Below, piece by piece: positions 1 to 5,727 of a stretch of 6,828 nucleotides of DNA. The translations under genes were made by a program, and so were the position numbers. Location: positions 1 through 6,828 of the forward strand of contig JAIBDV010000158.1 in assembly GCA_024686055.1 (NCBI GenBank), in the 5' to 3' direction. Every line of letters starts with the position of its first letter. Within the stretch, counting starts at the first letter, position 1. The notes under the pieces are model-generated. The model worked only from the letters and a program-made list of their open reading frames with translations, had not been told where the DNA came from and did not search any database. This DNA is from Neptuniibacter sp. Lineage in GTDB: Bacteria > Pseudomonadota > Gammaproteobacteria > Pseudomonadales > Balneatricaceae.

Positions 1-1
1 A

Positions 2-82
2 GCCACTCTGAAAAAAACCGTTCTGATCAGTGCCATGATAGCCAGCCTGGGACTGGCCGGTGTCGCGACTAACAGCTTTGCC
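2..82 (+). other. Sec signal peptide of the Spy-like protein (partial)
   Basis: The visible residues show two lysines (4-5), a hydrophobic core (VLISAMIASLGLAGVA) and a cleavage site of the type S-F-A before G-D-H at residues 25-30. This supports export to the periplasm and a start codon upstream of the window. The cleavage position is inferred by eye. Confidence 0.7.
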
Positions 83-496
83 GGGGACCATGGCCGCAAG
101 TGTGGCGGCGAACGGGGCGACCACAGCTCGATGATGCGCGGGAAGCACTCACTGGCTGATCGACTGGAGAGCAAGCTGGATCTGAATAAAGATCAGGTCA
201 GCCAGATTGATGCCATTACGGATGCCCAGCACAAAGCGATGCGCGATGCCCGTCGCAATAAACGTGATCAGGCGAAAGCGGTGATGGCGCTGGACCCGAG
301 CAGCCCGGAATATCAGACAGAGATCGACAAACTGGCCCAGCAGGCAGGCGAACAGGCTGAGCAGATGGTCCGTGCTCGCGCTGACAGCCGGGCAAAAATC
401 GCCGCCGTACTGACACCGGAGCAGCAGGAAAAGATGAAAACGATGAAGACCCGGATGGCAGAGAAGTGGCAGCGTCATCACGACAGTGATGACTGA
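2..496 (+). CDS. Spy/CpxP-like periplasmic protein, 5' partial
   Basis: Small exported protein of the Spy/CpxP (LTXXQ) family, whose members act as periplasmic chaperones or envelope stress and metal sensors. The frame is open to the window edge. The first internal ATG is at 35, but the residues before it (ATLKKTVLISA) supply the basic n-region of a signal peptide, so the true start lies just outside the window and only a few codons are missing. A Sec signal peptide covers visible residues 1-27, with likely cleavage after SFA and before GDH. The mature part is about 137 residues, highly charged and predicted helical. It has two family-type repeats, LDLNKDQ (59-65) and LTPEQQ (137-142). Both ends of the mature protein are rich in His, Asp and Met, so metal binding is possible but unproven. 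The family call is good; the exact role is unknown. The gene converges with trmB. Confidence 0.8.
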   Translation, partial: ATLKKTVLISAMIASLGLAGVATNSFAGDHGRKCGGERGDHSSMMRGKHSLADRLESKLDLNKDQVSQIDAITDAQHKAMRDARRNKRDQAKAVMALDPSSPEYQTEIDKLAQQAGEQAEQMVRARADSRAKIAAVLTPEQQEKMKTMKTRMAEKWQRHHDSDD

Positions 497-513
497 TCTG
501 CAGTGCATCTAAC

Positions 514-535
514 GGCAGGCCTGTCGCGGCCTGCC
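514..535. repeat. 8-bp hairpin in the convergent gap
   Basis: A perfect inverted repeat, GGCAGGCC and GGCCTGCC, with a 6-base loop. It sits 18 bases after the Spy-like stop codon. No T-tract follows on either strand, so it is not a standard intrinsic terminator. It may protect 3' ends or assist the adjacent terminator. Confidence 0.5.
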
Positions 536-555
536 AATGAAGACCTTATCGCGTT

Positions 556-584
556 GGCACCCTTCTTCGAACGGTGCCTTTTTT
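556..584 (+). terminator. Intrinsic terminator of the Spy-like gene
   Basis: A 6-bp stem (GGCACC and GGTGCC, arms 556-561 and 573-578) with an 11-base loop is followed directly by six Ts (579-584). This fits a Rho-independent terminator for plus-strand transcription. It lies only a few bases beyond the trmB stop codon. On the minus strand the same stem has the A run before it and no T run after it, so it should act mainly in the plus direction. Confidence 0.75.
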
Positions 585-588
585 GCGT

Positions 589-1341
589 TTACTCAGTGCG
601 CTCGAACATCAGATCCCAGACGCCGTGGCCCAGTTTTTCACCACGCTTCTGGAATTTGGTCACCGGACGCCACTCTGGCTGGGGTGAGTACGCCCCCTCA
701 CCGGCAGCGTTCTGGTAGCCCTCGGCCGCACTCATCACGTCCATCATGTGCTCGGCATAGTTTTCCCAGTCCGTGGCCATATGAAACACCCCACCGACTT
801 TCAGCTTCTTGCGCATTGCCTGGGCAAATTCAGCTTTCACAATACGGCGCTTGTGGTGCTTCTTCTTGTGCCACGGATCGGGGAAGAACAGCTGTACCGT
901 GCTCAGTGAACCATCCGGGATGCATTTATCCAGCACTTCAATCGCATCGTGCTCGAACACCCGGATATTACCCAGGCCCTGCTCGTCGGCGTTGTTCAGC
1001 AACCGGCCCACACCTGGCGTGTGTACTTCGATGCCGATGTAGTTTTTTTCCGGCTCGGCCTTGGCCATCTCCACCAGGGAGTCACCCATACCGAAACCGA
1101 TTTCCAGTACCACCGGTGCCTCGCGGCCAAAAGTCTGGGCCAGATCCAGCAGACCGTTTTCCACGTTCAGCCCCATGCGCGGCCAGACGTTCGCCATCGC
1201 CAGCTGCTGGCCTTCGGTCATACGGCCGGTGCGCAGTACAAAGCTGCGGATAGTTCGCATGTGTAGCGGTTGCTCGGCACCGTCCTGGTTCTCGGTATTC
1301 TCGGTCGCAGCCTGAGGCTGTGCGGGGGTTTGTTCGCTCAT
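589..1341 (-). CDS. trmB: tRNA (guanine-N7-)-methyltransferase TrmB
   Basis: Cytoplasmic SAM-dependent methyltransferase that forms 7-methylguanosine at position 46 in the variable loop of many tRNAs. The 250-residue product is close to the usual length (E. coli about 239), with a somewhat longer polar N-terminal tail (residues 1-25). The SAM-binding motif EIGFGMGDS is at 80-88, NYIGIEVHTPG at 100-110, the family motif FFPDPWHKKKHHKRR at 152-166, TDWENYAEHM at 190-199, and the C-terminal RPVTKFQKRGEKLGHGVWDL at 225-244. All are intact, so the enzyme should be active. The start has a modest purine-rich site (AGAAG) just upstream. It lies 74 bases after thiG in the same direction, so it is probably the last gene of the thiS-thiG transcript, although a 14-bp hairpin in the gap could uncouple it. 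It has no obvious functional link to thiamine. Confidence 0.96.
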   Translation of the reverse strand: MSEQTPAQPQAATENTENQDGAEQPLHMRTIRSFVLRTGRMTEGQQLAMANVWPRMGLNVENGLLDLAQTFGREAPVVLEIGFGMGDSLVEMAKAEPEKNYIGIEVHTPGVGRLLNNADEQGLGNIRVFEHDAIEVLDKCIPDGSLSTVQLFFPDPWHKKKHHKRRIVKAEFAQAMRKKLKVGGVFHMATDWENYAEHMMDVMSAAEGYQNAAGEGAYSPQPEWRPVTKFQKRGEKLGHGVWDLMFERTE

Positions 1342-1368
1342 CGGTTCTTCTATCTCGTTAACACAGGA

Positions 1369-1401
1369 CAGCCCGACCTGCGTTACGCGCAGGCCGGGCT
1401 G
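1369..1401 (-). repeat. 14-bp hairpin between thiG and trmB
   Basis: Arms 1369-1382 and 1388-1401 with a 5-base loop. In minus-strand RNA every position pairs, with one G-U wobble; on the plus strand the same position is an A-C mismatch. The structure is therefore better in the RNA of the thiG-trmB transcript. What follows on that strand (TCCTGTGTT) is only weakly T-rich. It may be a leaky terminator, a processing site, or a 3'-end stabiliser for thiG mRNA. Confidence 0.6.
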
Positions 1402-1415
1402 GAATCAGGTCGGTT

Positions 1416-2213
1416 TCAGATCAGGCCATCCATCGGTGAGGAGGCGCTGGCATATTTTTTCCGTGGCATCCGGCCCGCCAGGTAGGCTTCGCGGCCCGCT
1501 TCGATCGCTTTGCACATCGCAGAGGCCATCAGCACCGGGTTTTTAGCGGCGGCAATCGCGGTGTTCATCAGCACCGCTTCACAGCCCATTTCCATCGCAA
1601 TGGCAGCGTCAGAGGCGGTACCCACACCGGCATCCACCAGCACCGGGATGTTGGCGCTTTCCATGATGATACGGATGTTATGCGGGTTAAGGATACCCAG
1701 CCCGGAGCCGATCAGCGAGCCCAGTGGCATGATGGCGCATACGCCCATGGCTTCCAGCTTTTGCGCGGCGATCGGGTCGTCGCTGCAGTACACCATCACG
1801 TCAAAGCCATCTTTAACCAGGATTTCAGTAGCTTTGAGAGTCTCGCTCATATCCGGGTACAGGGTTTTCTGATCACCCAGTACTTCCAGCTTCACCAGGT
1901 TATGACCGCCCAGCAGCTCGCGGGCCAGCCGGCAGGTGCGCACCGCATCTTCAGCGGTGTAGCAGCCAGCGGTATTCGGCAGAATGGTGTATTTGTCCGG
2001 CGAGATCACATCCAGCAGGTTCGGCTCATCAGGGTTCTGACCAATGTTGGTACGGCGCACTGCCACGGTCACAATCTCAGCCCCACTGGCGGCGATTGCC
2101 GCTTCCGTCTCGGCCATATCCTTGTACTTACCGGTACCCACCAGCAGGCGGGAGTTATAGCTTTTTCCGGCAATGATCAGCTGGTCGTTGTTCTGCTCTG
2201 ACATAATATTCAT
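1416..2213 (-). CDS. thiG: Thiazole synthase ThiG
   Basis: Cytoplasmic TIM-barrel enzyme that makes the thiazole phosphate carboxylate moiety of thiamine from 1-deoxy-D-xylulose 5-phosphate, dehydroglycine or a glycine-derived imine, and sulfur carried by ThiS thiocarboxylate. The product is 265 residues (family about 255-265). The lysine expected to form the Schiff base with the sugar is K108 in LVKLEV. VRRTNIGQ (52-59) and YCSDDP (142-147) are typical, and the phosphate-binding loops MPLGSLIGSGLG (162-173) and DAGVGTASDAA (194-204) are intact. The first possible start is the ATG at 2213, because an in-frame TAG lies two codons upstream. It has no clear ribosome site. The ATG at codon 4 (first base 2204) gives 262 residues starting MSEQ and has a GGA eight bases upstream, so it is a serious alternative. 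It follows thiS after 41 bases. Confidence 0.97.
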   Translation of the reverse strand: MNIMSEQNNDQLIIAGKSYNSRLLVGTGKYKDMAETEAAIAASGAEIVTVAVRRTNIGQNPDEPNLLDVISPDKYTILPNTAGCYTAEDAVRTCRLARELLGGHNLVKLEVLGDQKTLYPDMSETLKATEILVKDGFDVMVYCSDDPIAAQKLEAMGVCAIMPLGSLIGSGLGILNPHNIRIIMESANIPVLVDAGVGTASDAAIAMEMGCEAVLMNTAIAAAKNPVLMASAMCKAIEAGREAYLAGRMPRKKYASASSPMDGLI

Positions 2214-2254
2214 CCGCTAATTATTCTCAGTGAAGTCCGTGCTACCCATGGGAC

Positions 2255-2455
2255 TCAGCCGCCGCCAATGGCGTGTACAACTTCAAGTTTGTCACCTGAC
2301 TTAAGCGCTGTCTGGCCGTGTTCGCTGCGTGGAATAATCTCCAGGTTCAGCTCAATCGCCACCCGCATGTTGGTCAGTTCCATCTGGGTCAGCAGGTCGA
2401 CCAGGGTTGCGCCGTCAGCCAGCTCGATGCTGTCACCATTTACCTCAATCTGCAT
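2255..2455 (-). CDS. thiS: Sulfur carrier protein ThiS
   Basis: Ubiquitin-like sulfur carrier for thiazole synthesis. Its C-terminal glycine is adenylated by ThiF and converted to a thiocarboxylate that donates sulfur in the ThiG reaction. The 66-residue product matches the family length and ends in the required Gly-Gly (HAIGGG, 61-66). MQIEVNGDSIEL (1-12) and the central VAIELN (32-37) fit the beta-grasp fold. An AAGAGG ribosome site 8 bases before the ATG supports this start. That site lies inside the last codons of the upstream DUF423 gene, and the two coding regions overlap by 11 bases, so translation is probably coupled. ThiF, ThiH or ThiO are not in the window and must be encoded elsewhere. 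Confidence 0.96.
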   Translation of the reverse strand: MQIEVNGDSIELADGATLVDLLTQMELTNMRVAIELNLEIIPRSEHGQTALKSGDKLEVVHAIGGG

Positions 2456-2840
2456 TGATCTCGCCTCTTACTGATTGATAAACGCCCCAGCCCAGGCAGG
2501 CCCAGCCACTGAGGAAAAACAGTCCGCCAATCGGCGTCACCGCGCCCAGCCAGTGAATGCCACTGAGCGCCAGGGTATACAGGCTACCGCTGAACAGCAC
2601 CACACCCAGGCTAAAGCAGAGCCCGGCCAGGCGGAAGCCACGGTGGTTCAGCTGCAACTGCAACAGCCCTGCCGTCAGCAGTGCCAGGCAATGGTAGAAC
2701 TGGTAGTCCACCGCGGTCTGGTACACCGGGCCAGTATAGTCATTGAGCACGGCCTTGAGTGCATGGGCACCAAACGCCCCCAGTGCCACCGCACTGAAAC
2801 CATATACCGTTGCAATCAGTAACATCAGACGGGCCGACAT
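2445..2840 (-). CDS. DUF423 family inner-membrane protein (YgdD-like)
   Basis: Small integral membrane protein of unknown function. The 131-residue product has the family signature GAFGAHALK at 21-29, a conserved YQFYH stretch at 46-50 in the second helix, FSGSLY at 83-88 and TPIGG at 102-106. Four membrane segments are predicted by eye, near 5-24, 46-63, 70-91 and 98-122, with short loops and a charged C-terminus (RGEINAD). The start has a weak GAGAG site upstream. The gene appears to begin a transcript of its own after the rpoH terminator, with a TATAAT box upstream, and its last 11 bases overlap thiS. The context suggests co-expression with thiazole synthesis, but the sequence shows no catalytic residues or transport motif that would name a function. 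Confidence 0.88.
   Translation of the reverse strand: MSARLMLLIATVYGFSAVALGAFGAHALKAVLNDYTGPVYQTAVDYQFYHCLALLTAGLLQLQLNHRGFRLAGLCFSLGVVLFSGSLYTLALSGIHWLGAVTPIGGLFFLSGWACLGWGVYQSVRGEINAD
2464..2469 (-). promoter_or_regulatory. Ribosome binding site of thiS inside the DUF423 tail
   Basis: AAGAGG on the minus strand, 8 bases before the thiS ATG and within the codons for the last residues (R-G-E) of the DUF423 protein. It fixes the thiS start and suggests coupled translation. Confidence 0.75.
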
Positions 2841-2881
2841 GGGTGCGCTCTCAGCTGTGGGTATGGGGATAATGGCGGCAG

Positions 2882-2887
2882 ATTATA
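2882..2887 (-). promoter_or_regulatory. Candidate sigma70 -10 box for DUF423-thiS-thiG-trmB
   Basis: A perfect TATAAT on the minus strand, 41 bases before the DUF423 ATG and downstream of the rpoH terminator. The predicted transcript start near 2875 would leave a leader of about 34 bases. No good -35 is seen at 16-18 bases spacing; the nearest, TTAGCC, is at 19. Placement makes it plausible, but the weak -35 lowers confidence or suggests an activator. Confidence 0.5.
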
Positions 2888-2921
2888 GCGGATAGATCAC
2901 CGCCGGGGCTAATACCGTTCA

Positions 2922-2933
2922 GCCCGGCCGGGC
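2922..2933. repeat. 12-bp GC palindrome upstream of the DUF423 promoter
   Basis: GCCCGGCCGGGC is a perfect 12-base palindrome. It lies 34 bases upstream of the TATAAT box, between it and the rpoH terminator. It could be a protein-binding site, a second weak stem after the terminator, or chance in GC-rich DNA. Confidence 0.3.
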
Positions 2934-2952
2934 CAGTAACCTTGCGCCAGAT

Positions 2953-2977
2953 ACAACAAAGCCGCCCACAGGCGGCT
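2953..2977 (-). terminator. Intrinsic terminator of rpoH
   Basis: On the minus strand AGCCGCC and GGCGGCT form a 7-bp stem (arms 2971-2977 and 2960-2966) with a 4-base loop, followed by a T-rich run (TTGTTGTAT counted after the stem). It begins about 24 bases beyond the rpoH stop codon. This separates rpoH from DUF423 and the thi genes. Confidence 0.8.
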
Positions 2978-3000
2978 CTGTTCAGACGCTTCACCTGGGC

Positions 3001-3861
3001 TCAGGCCACCAGTGTCATCGCCTTCTTGATTTTATTCATGGCGCTTTTTTCCAGCTGACGGATACGTTCGGCCGACACCCCATACATGGCCGCCAGTTCA
3101 TGCAGGGTCGCTTTATTATCAGCCAGCCAGCGCTGGGCCAGAATATCGCGGCTGCGCTCATCCAGGTCTTTCATCGCCTGCAGCAGACGCTGCTGCTCAT
3201 CGTCAGCCCAGTTGGAGTTTTCAACCTGCATCGCCGGATCGGCGCTGTGATCTTCCAGGGTCAGTGCTGGCGCAGCGTAGGAACGCTCGTCGTCATCAGC
3301 ACCCAGTGGGTCGAAGGAGGTATCGACCGAGGCCATCCGGCCTTCCATCTCGCGTACCACCCGTGGCTCGACATTGAGGTCTTCAGCAATCGCATTCACT
3401 TCAGCGTCGTTCATCCAGCTCAGGCTTTTCTTGCGTGAGCGCAGATTAAAGAACATCTTGCGCTGGGCCTTGGTGGTCGCCACTTTGACGATGCGCCAGT
3501 TACGCAGAATATATTCATGCATCTCAGCTTTGATCCAGTGCACGGCAAAAGATACCAGCCGTACGCCAACGGACGGATCAAAACGCTTGACCGCCTTCAT
3601 CAGGCCAACATTACCTTCCTGCACCAGGTCACCCAGTGGCAGGCCGTAGCCAGAATAGGACTTGGCGACGTGGACAACAAAACGTAGATGAGCCATAACC
3701 AGCTGGCGGGCCGCTTCCAGGTCTTCTTTATAGAACAGACGCTCCGCCAGTGCTCGTTCCTCCTCCACGCTCAGTACTGCAATAGCACCCACTGACGCCA
3801 TGTAGGCATCAAGATTACGACCTGGAGAAAGGTTACCGATAACTTGCAAGCTGTTGCTCAT
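3001..3861 (-). CDS. rpoH: RNA polymerase heat-shock sigma factor RpoH (sigma32)
   Basis: Alternative sigma factor that directs RNA polymerase to heat-shock promoters for chaperones and proteases. The 286-residue product is close to the E. coli length (284). Core-binding region 2 includes DLVQEGNVGLMKAVKRFD (78-95), and the -10-reading region 2.4 is SFAVHWIKAEMHEYILRN (104-121). The RpoH box, diagnostic for sigma32 against other sigma70-family members, reads QRKMFFNLR at 133-141, with Met where Leu is usual. Region 4.2 carries the helix-turn-helix at 251-275 (ATLHELAAMYGVSAERIRQL). A GAGGG ribosome site 5-6 bases before the ATG supports the start. It lies 180 bases after ftsX with its own promoter candidate and has its own terminator. 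In E. coli, control is by DnaK/FtsH-dependent turnover and mRNA structure; the first can be expected here, and the second is only suggested by weak pairing around the start. Confidence 0.97.
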   Translation of the reverse strand: MSNSLQVIGNLSPGRNLDAYMASVGAIAVLSVEEERALAERLFYKEDLEAARQLVMAHLRFVVHVAKSYSGYGLPLGDLVQEGNVGLMKAVKRFDPSVGVRLVSFAVHWIKAEMHEYILRNWRIVKVATTKAQRKMFFNLRSRKKSLSWMNDAEVNAIAEDLNVEPRVVREMEGRMASVDTSFDPLGADDDERSYAAPALTLEDHSADPAMQVENSNWADDEQQRLLQAMKDLDERSRDILAQRWLADNKATLHELAAMYGVSAERIRQLEKSAMNKIKKAMTLVA

Positions 3862-3866
3862 TTAAA

Positions 3867-3871
3867 CCCTC
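3867..3871 (-). promoter_or_regulatory. Ribosome binding site of rpoH
   Basis: GAGGG on the minus strand with a short A/T-rich spacer to the ATG. It decides the rpoH start. Bases 3865-3870 can also pair with codons 10-12 of rpoH (3829-3834). Confidence 0.75.
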
Positions 3872-3946
3872 GTCTATTTCTTGCTAAACAACGAACTTGT
3901 GCCCGTTGAGACAACGCATCCCGCGTTAAATGTAAACCTGTCCTGC

Positions 3947-3961
3947 CCCGGTAAAACCGGG
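3947..3961 (-). repeat. Hairpin in the rpoH leader
   Basis: CCCGGT and ACCGGG form a perfect 6-bp stem with a 3-base loop. No T-tract follows on the minus strand. If transcription starts at the position predicted from the -10 box (near 3962), this hairpin would be at the very 5' end of the rpoH mRNA, where such stems often protect transcripts. It could instead mark the end of ftsX transcripts. Confidence 0.5.
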
Positions 3962-3968
3962 ATGAAGC

Positions 3969-3997
3969 AGAATAGCCAGCCGCTGCACAATGATCAA
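3969..3997 (-). promoter_or_regulatory. Candidate sigma70 promoter of rpoH
   Basis: On the minus strand TTGATC (3992-3997) and TATTCT (3969-3974) are separated by exactly 17 bases; each matches 4 of 6 consensus positions, including the key TTGA and TAT...T. The predicted start near 3962 gives a leader of about 100 bases. The -35 lies within CTTGATCA, which also resembles the sigma32 -35, but no convincing sigma32 -10 (CCCATnT) follows. Confidence 0.5.
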
Positions 3998-4041
3998 GCA
4001 CTGCCGGGCCGCTATTACAAAGTAGTAATCTTACCGCAATG

Positions 4042-5067
4042 TTACTGCGGTTCGATGGAGCGCAAATACCGGCTGACAGCAACCCAGGCACCGATCAGCC
4101 CCAGGAACAGGCTGAAGCAGATCAACAGGGTCGTATCCACAAGACCCAGCCCCAGCAGGCTGAAGCTATTCTGATACAGCCCGGCCAGTTCCCGCACCGG
4201 GGTATCGATCAACATTAGTGCCAGCTGGATCAGCCCCCAGCCACAGAGCCCACCGAGAAAACCATACCAGGCACCGGTATACAGGAATGGCCGACGCACC
4301 CAGCTGTCAGTCGCGCCCACCAGCTTGGCGATCAGAATCTCTTCCCGACGGCTCTCTATCGATACCCGCACGGTGTTGCCAATCACCAGTAATACCGCCG
4401 TCGCCAGCAGAATACCGAGCATCACCACCACCCGTTTAGCCACCTCCAGCGCGCTGTTCAGCCGCTGAACCCAGGCCATATCCAGCTGGGCTTCCGCCAC
4501 GCCGGGCTCCATTTCCAGCTGCTGCTGCAGCTCGATCAGCTCATCGTTACTCATCAGCGCTGGCTGCACCGTAATCACGGCGGGAATCGGGTTCTGACCC
4601 AGATACTCCAGTACATCGCCAAACCCGGACAGCGCCCGAAACTCGGCCAGCCCGTCGGCCCGGCTGATCAGTTCAACGGCCGCCAGGTCATCGCGCAGCA
4701 ACAGCTCACGGCTGAGGCTATCCGCCTGCTGATCATCCACGGACAGCTCCATGTACAGGGCGATACGCGGATCACCCTCCCAGCTGGCGGCCACTTGCTG
4801 AACATTCTTCAGGCCACTATAAAGCACCCCGGGCAGCGCCAGCGCAATCGCCAGTACCGCCACGGTCATCAGTGTTGCTGCCGGGGTGGTCAATAATCGA
4901 GAAAACGCCGTTTTGGCCGTCTGCCAGTGATTATCCGAGTCGTAACGCAGCGCTGTCGCCTGCCGTGGTTTACGACCGCTGGTCGCACTCGCGCTGCGTT
5001 TCACTGCGACCTTTGCTTTCGGCTCCAGCCGCTGTGCGCCCCGCCGACGGTTATTCTGCTCAGCCAT
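4042..5067 (-). CDS. ftsX: Cell division protein FtsX (membrane subunit of FtsEX)
   Basis: Inner-membrane partner of the FtsE ATPase in the divisome. FtsEX uses ATP hydrolysis to control septal peptidoglycan hydrolases across the membrane (through EnvC in E. coli). The 341-residue product is near the usual length (E. coli 352). A cytoplasmic, strongly basic N-terminal tail (residues 7-36) precedes four membrane segments, near 64-84, 212-232, 261-286 and 305-330. The large periplasmic loop between the first two (about 85-211) is where the hydrolase activator binds. The segment after TM2, ESRREEILIAKLVGA (238-252), is the typical coupling region of the family. The start codon overlaps the ftsE stop by 8 bases (ATGGCTGA) and has only a weak ribosome site, consistent with coupled translation and equal amounts of the two subunits. 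Confidence 0.96.
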   Translation of the reverse strand: MAEQNNRRRGAQRLEPKAKVAVKRSASATSGRKPRQATALRYDSDNHWQTAKTAFSRLLTTPAATLMTVAVLAIALALPGVLYSGLKNVQQVAASWEGDPRIALYMELSVDDQQADSLSRELLLRDDLAAVELISRADGLAEFRALSGFGDVLEYLGQNPIPAVITVQPALMSNDELIELQQQLEMEPGVAEAQLDMAWVQRLNSALEVAKRVVVMLGILLATAVLLVIGNTVRVSIESRREEILIAKLVGATDSWVRRPFLYTGAWYGFLGGLCGWGLIQLALMLIDTPVRELAGLYQNSFSLLGLGLVDTTLLICFSLFLGLIGAWVAVSRYLRSIEPQ

Positions 5068-5719
5068 CTGCTGCCAGCCTGCCCTGTTTCAATGACAGCA
5101 TCCGAACCCGCATCCGCTGAATCAGCCCCATATCATGGCTGGCAATCAGCACGGTGGTGCCGTGACGGTTAAACTCCAGAAACAGCCGCATAATCTCTTC
5201 AGACAGCTGTGGATCAAGGTTACCGGTGGGCTCATCCGCCAGCAGCACCTGCGGCTTATGCACGATAGCCCGCGCGATGCCCACCCGCTGCTGCTCACCA
5301 GTAGACAGCGCAATGGGGTTCATCTTCTCTTTGCTCAGCAACCCTACCTTGTCCAGTGCGGCGCGGGCACGACGGCCCGCATCACGGGGGCTGAAACCAC
5401 AGATCATCAGCGGCAGGGTGACATTGTCGAACACCGTGCGATCAAACAGCAGCTGATGGTTCTGAAACACCACGCCAATACGGCGACGGTGGTAGGGGAT
5501 CTGCTGGCGATCCAGCCCGGCCAGATTCTGCTCGCCGACAAAGACCTGGCCACGGGTTGGCCGCTCCATCAGCATGATCAGCTTCATCAGGGTGCTTTTA
5601 CCGGCCCCGGAGTGGCCGGTCAGAAACGCCATTTCACCATCGTCCAGAGCGAAGCTGACATTGGTCAGCGCCTCATGGCCGGTTTCGTAGCATTTGCTCA
5701 CATTATCGAAGCGGATCAT
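5060..5719 (-). CDS. ftsE: Cell division ATP-binding protein FtsE
   Basis: Cytoplasmic ABC-type ATPase that works with FtsX at the division septum. The 219-residue length is normal (E. coli 222). Walker A is GHSGAGKST (35-43), the Q-loop is VVFQNH with Q86, Walker B is VLLADEP (158-164) with D162 and catalytic E163, the D-loop is GNLD (166-169), and the switch histidine is H195 (ASHD). The ABC signature reads LSTGEQQR (138-145), with Thr in place of the common first Gly of LSGGE; I recall the same form in Pseudomonas FtsE, so it is probably lineage-typical. Start is fixed by an AAGGAG site that is itself the last two codons of ftsY; the genes are 8 bases apart. It overlaps ftsX by 8 bases. 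Confidence 0.97.
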   Translation of the reverse strand: MIRFDNVSKCYETGHEALTNVSFALDDGEMAFLTGHSGAGKSTLMKLIMLMERPTRGQVFVGEQNLAGLDRQQIPYHRRRIGVVFQNHQLLFDRTVFDNVTLPLMICGFSPRDAGRRARAALDKVGLLSKEKMNPIALSTGEQQRVGIARAIVHKPQVLLADEPTGNLDPQLSEEIMRLFLEFNRHGTTVLIASHDMGLIQRMRVRMLSLKQGRLAADG

Positions 5720-5727
5720 GGTGCCGC

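Noticed and set aside
537..1253. Plus-strand 238-codon frame opposite trmB
   Set aside because: Pro/Ser/Arg/Cys-rich translation without family motifs; it is the antisense of a clear trmB gene.
2214..2254. Weak 5-bp stem (AGTCC and GGACT) and a CCCATGGG palindrome in the thiS-thiG gap
   Set aside because: Too short and without a T-tract; within chance expectation and not enough for an attenuator.
2841..2875. CTGAGAG in the DUF423 leader (2848-2854) resembling part of a TPP riboswitch, tempting next to thiS-thiG
   Set aside because: The rest of the THI-box (the ACCTGAT and CAGCGTAGGGA type elements) is absent and the leader is only about 34 bases, far too short for the aptamer.
4037..4053. 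5-bp stem CCGCA/TGCGG spanning the ftsX stop codon
   Set aside because: Short, no T-tract on the minus strand; not a credible terminator for ftsX.
3858..4091. Minus-strand 77-codon frame between ftsX and rpoH, whose stop overlaps the rpoH ATG
   Set aside because: It overlaps the ftsX 3' end in another frame, has no recognisable domain or convincing ribosome site, and covers the rpoH promoter region. It looks like a chance frame.
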